Below are positions 6,699 to 8,097 of a DNA stretch of 8,097 nucleotides, piece by piece. The notes beneath the pieces were generated by a model, which made no database searches, had not been told where the DNA came from, and saw only the letters and a program-made list of their open reading frames with translations. The DNA is taken from positions 1 through 8,097 of the forward strand of contig JAEOSA010000086.1 of the NCBI GenBank assembly GCA_016840595.1. The letters run 5' to 3'. This DNA comes from Candidatus Hermodarchaeota archaeon. Its GTDB lineage: Archaea; Asgardarchaeota; Hermodarchaeia; Hermodarchaeales; Hermodarchaeaceae. A program made the translations under genes and the position numbers. Within the stretch, counting starts at the first letter, position 1. Each line of letters begins with the position of its first letter.

Positions 6699-7145
6699 AT
6701 GAGGTTTTGCCTTATGTCATATTTCCGGTTCTGGCGCTATTGGCTTTTGGGCGTGAGTGTTTTCATTACCGCCTTTGGTTTGTTTATGGCGCTTCTTAAT
6801 CACACGATTTTGTTCTCCTTCTTCAATACCCAAATTAATCCCGCGTTCTGGGGTTCTACGCCTGTCCCGGCACCTGCCCAAGCGTTCCAAGCCTGGATTT
6901 ATGGAGCTTGGGGCGCAACCGTGATGGGGTGGGGGATTACAATGATTTTCATTGCCTACTATCCCTTTCGTCAACAGGAACAGTGGGCATGGAAAGCCGT
7001 CCTCGTCAGTGTCGTATCATGGTTCATTATTGACACCACACTCTCTTGGTTGTTTGTTGTCATCATCAATGTAATTTTCAATACAACTATTCTGATACTG
7101 GTGCTCATTCCATTACTCTTTACTTGGCAAGAGATGTCAAATTAA
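6699..7145 (+). CDS. Uncharacterised four-helix membrane protein
   Basis: A 148-residue protein with four predicted transmembrane helices (about 13-34, 64-88, 95-118 and 119-141), short termini and no signal-peptide cleavage pattern. Between helices 1 and 2 is an external or internal loop with FWGSTPVPAPAQ. Helix 2 carries WIYGAWGATVMGWG, followed by YPFRQQEQWAWKAV before helix 3. I recall this 'WxxG...GW...PFR...WAW' arrangement from unnamed small membrane proteins in many prokaryotes, but no function is known to me. The ATG at 6699 has AAGGA four bases upstream; a second in-frame ATG at 6714 is possible. It diverges from the flavoprotein gene and precedes the fdhD-like gene by 59 bases on the same strand, so co-transcription is possible but unproven. 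Confidence 0.7.
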   Translation: MRFCLMSYFRFWRYWLLGVSVFITAFGLFMALLNHTILFSFFNTQINPAFWGSTPVPAPAQAFQAWIYGAWGATVMGWGITMIFIAYYPFRQQEQWAWKAVLVSVVSWFIIDTTLSWLFVVIINVIFNTTILILVLIPLLFTWQEMSN

Positions 7146-7151
7146 ATTTGA
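7137..7151. repeat. Perfect palindrome spanning a stop codon
   Basis: TCAAAT-TAA-ATTTGA is a perfect six-base inverted repeat with a three-base centre, and the centre is the stop codon of the membrane-protein gene. A T-rich run (CCTTTTCC) follows. It may be an AT-rich regulatory or TATA-containing element for the downstream fdhD-like gene about 55 bases away, or a weak terminator. The stem is all A/T except one G-C pair, so a strong hairpin is unlikely. Confidence 0.3.
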
Positions 7152-7204
7152 ATCCTTTTCCGACAAGGTAAAAAAGCGGTGAATGTCCTTACATCGACGT
7201 TCAA

Positions 7205-8032
7205 GTGGAGATGATGCCGTTGAAATCTACTCGTTCAATTTTAATTTTGAAGTGTATGAAAACGCAATGTGAGGAAATTGAAGATGTGGTCGCTCATGAG
7301 TTAGGACTGAGAGTTCTTCTCACGGATTCGATGGGTGAAGAGAGTTTTGCTCTGCTTCATACGTTGCCCACAGAATATGACTCACTCATCATAGGGTTAC
7401 TGTTTACGTCACGTTTGATTTCTTCTCCTGCGGATGTTGTCCAAATCCGCACACGAAACCAACTTGCTAAAGTACGGCTATCAGATGAAAGTGCATTCCG
7501 TGACAAAATCAATTCAATCCGTCCAACTGCACGCATCGTTCTGGGCATTTGTGGACCTGAAGAAGGGGCCTTAGGTACCTGGCGAGCTTGTGATGTTCCT
7601 GCAATTGAAACATCAATGAAAATTTCACCTTCAATTATCCGACAGGCGATTCAAAATCTTAATAACGAAATGGTGTTGTATCGACAGACAGGAGGTACGC
7701 ATGGCGCCGCATTGGTTGACACTGAAGGCACTGTTATGAAGCTTGCTGAAGATGTGGGTCGCCATAGTGCAATTGATCGCGTTATCGGGAAAGCGTTATT
7801 GGATAATATGAGTTTGTCAAATCTGATTCTGGTATGTTCCGGGAGGCTGACGGGTGACCTAGTATTGAAGGCTGCAGTTGCGAGAATTCCTTTAGTCGCT
7901 TCAATCAGTGCTGGTGTATCCTCAGGCATTGAGCTCGCTGACGCGGCAGGCATTACACTTATTGGGTTTGTTCGGGGTGCACGGATGAATGTCTACACGC
8001 ACCCTAGTCGGTTGGTGTTTTCGTCAGTCTAG
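7205..8032 (+). CDS. fdhD: FdhD-like formate dehydrogenase accessory sulfurtransferase
   Basis: FdhD moves sulfur from a cysteine desulfurase to the molybdenum or tungsten bis-MGD cofactor before insertion into formate dehydrogenase and related oxidoreductases. The 275 residues cover the whole family: N-terminal sheet region (28-90), the central loop IVLGICGPEEG (111-121), TGGTHGAAL (162-170), EDVGRHSAIDRVIG (182-195), LVCSGRLTGDLVLKAA (209-224), and GFVRGARMNVYTHPSRL (254-270), the cofactor-binding C-terminal part. Odd point: the usual CGxCG loop has lost its first cysteine (L113-G-I-C116-G). In Escherichia coli FdhD both cysteines are implicated in sulfur transfer. No formate dehydrogenase or Moco gene is seen in the window. 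The start is uncertain among GTG 7205 and ATG 7211 or 7214; none has a well-placed Shine-Dalgarno. The family call is strong; true FdhD activity is less certain. Confidence 0.87.
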   Translation: MEMMPLKSTRSILILKCMKTQCEEIEDVVAHELGLRVLLTDSMGEESFALLHTLPTEYDSLIIGLLFTSRLISSPADVVQIRTRNQLAKVRLSDESAFRDKINSIRPTARIVLGICGPEEGALGTWRACDVPAIETSMKISPSIIRQAIQNLNNEMVLYRQTGGTHGAALVDTEGTVMKLAEDVGRHSAIDRVIGKALLDNMSLSNLILVCSGRLTGDLVLKAAVARIPLVASISAGVSSGIELADAAGITLIGFVRGARMNVYTHPSRLVFSSV

Positions 8033-8097
8033 CGAACAAAGGTTTTCTTGTCAAGACGGTCATTGAAACTGATTTGTTCCATGCATTCATCACAAAG
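8029..8097 (-). CDS. Possible C-terminal fragment of a CxxC protein, cut by right edge
   Basis: Read from the right edge on the minus strand, 22 codons stay open: LCDECMEQISFNDRLDKKTF, then VR, then TAG. The CDEC pair looks like half of a zinc or iron site near the end of a protein. Its stop is the TAG in the CTAG at 8029-8032, which also supplies the fdhD stop on the other strand, a compact convergent arrangement. I cannot name the family from this short piece, and a frame of this length could be open by chance. Confidence 0.35.
   Translation of the reverse strand, partial: LCDECMEQISFNDRLDKKTFVR

Noticed and set aside
7651..7953. 100-codon minus-strand frame opposite the fdhD-like gene
   Set aside because: Antisense to the conserved C-terminal FdhD blocks; a composition shadow.
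1..8097. CRISPR arrays, insertion sequences, tRNA or rRNA genes
   Set aside because: No regularly spaced repeats, transposase motifs, terminal inverted repeats or structural RNA signatures were found on either strand.

Overview
The window holds eight genes, plus a probable fragment of a ninth at the right edge, packed tightly on both strands. There is no gene-free stretch longer than about 170 bases. Base composition is moderate (somewhat AT-rich by eye). TATA-like boxes lie at plausible archaeal distances from starts, GTG and TTG starts occur, and there is an iron-sulfur-flavoprotein-type cysteine motif and an FdhD homologue. Together these suggest an anaerobic or facultatively anaerobic archaeon, possibly an Asgard- or Thermoplasmata-like lineage. 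This is inference from style; no rRNA, tRNA or lineage marker is present and a bacterium is not excluded.

Left third (1-3766, minus strand): a histidine-utilisation operon in the order hutU (urocanate hydratase), ftcD (glutamate formimidoyltransferase), hutI (imidazolonepropionase, running off the left edge). The three enzymes act in the order HutU, HutI, FtcD, turning urocanate into imidazolonepropionate, then formiminoglutamate, then glutamate plus a formimino group on a folate-type carrier. HutH, which makes urocanate from histidine, and the cyclodeaminase that releases ammonia from the formimino carrier are not in the window. HutU has glycine where the family's signature cysteine normally sits.

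Middle (3767-6640): a 165-base divergent intergenic region separates hutU from a plus-strand integral-membrane methyltransferase of the isoprenylcysteine carboxyl methyltransferase / phospholipid methyltransferase type. Converging on it is a two-gene minus-strand unit: an NADPH-dependent-FMN-reductase-like iron-sulfur flavoprotein followed by an M20-family zinc peptidase/deacylase.

Right third (6641-8097): a 58-base divergent region containing one nearly symmetric TATA-like box lies between the flavoprotein gene and a plus-strand gene for a small four-helix membrane protein of unknown function. Next is an FdhD-like protein (sulfur carrier for molybdenum/tungsten bis-MGD enzymes) that lacks the first cysteine of the usual CxxC. 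The final 69 bases can be read on the minus strand as the tail of a CxxC protein whose stop shares a CTAG with the fdhD stop.

I found no mobile element, CRISPR array, tRNA or rRNA. I did not identify a clearly new multi-gene system. The strongest leads are the substituted catalytic positions in HutU and FdhD, and the compact divergent promoter.
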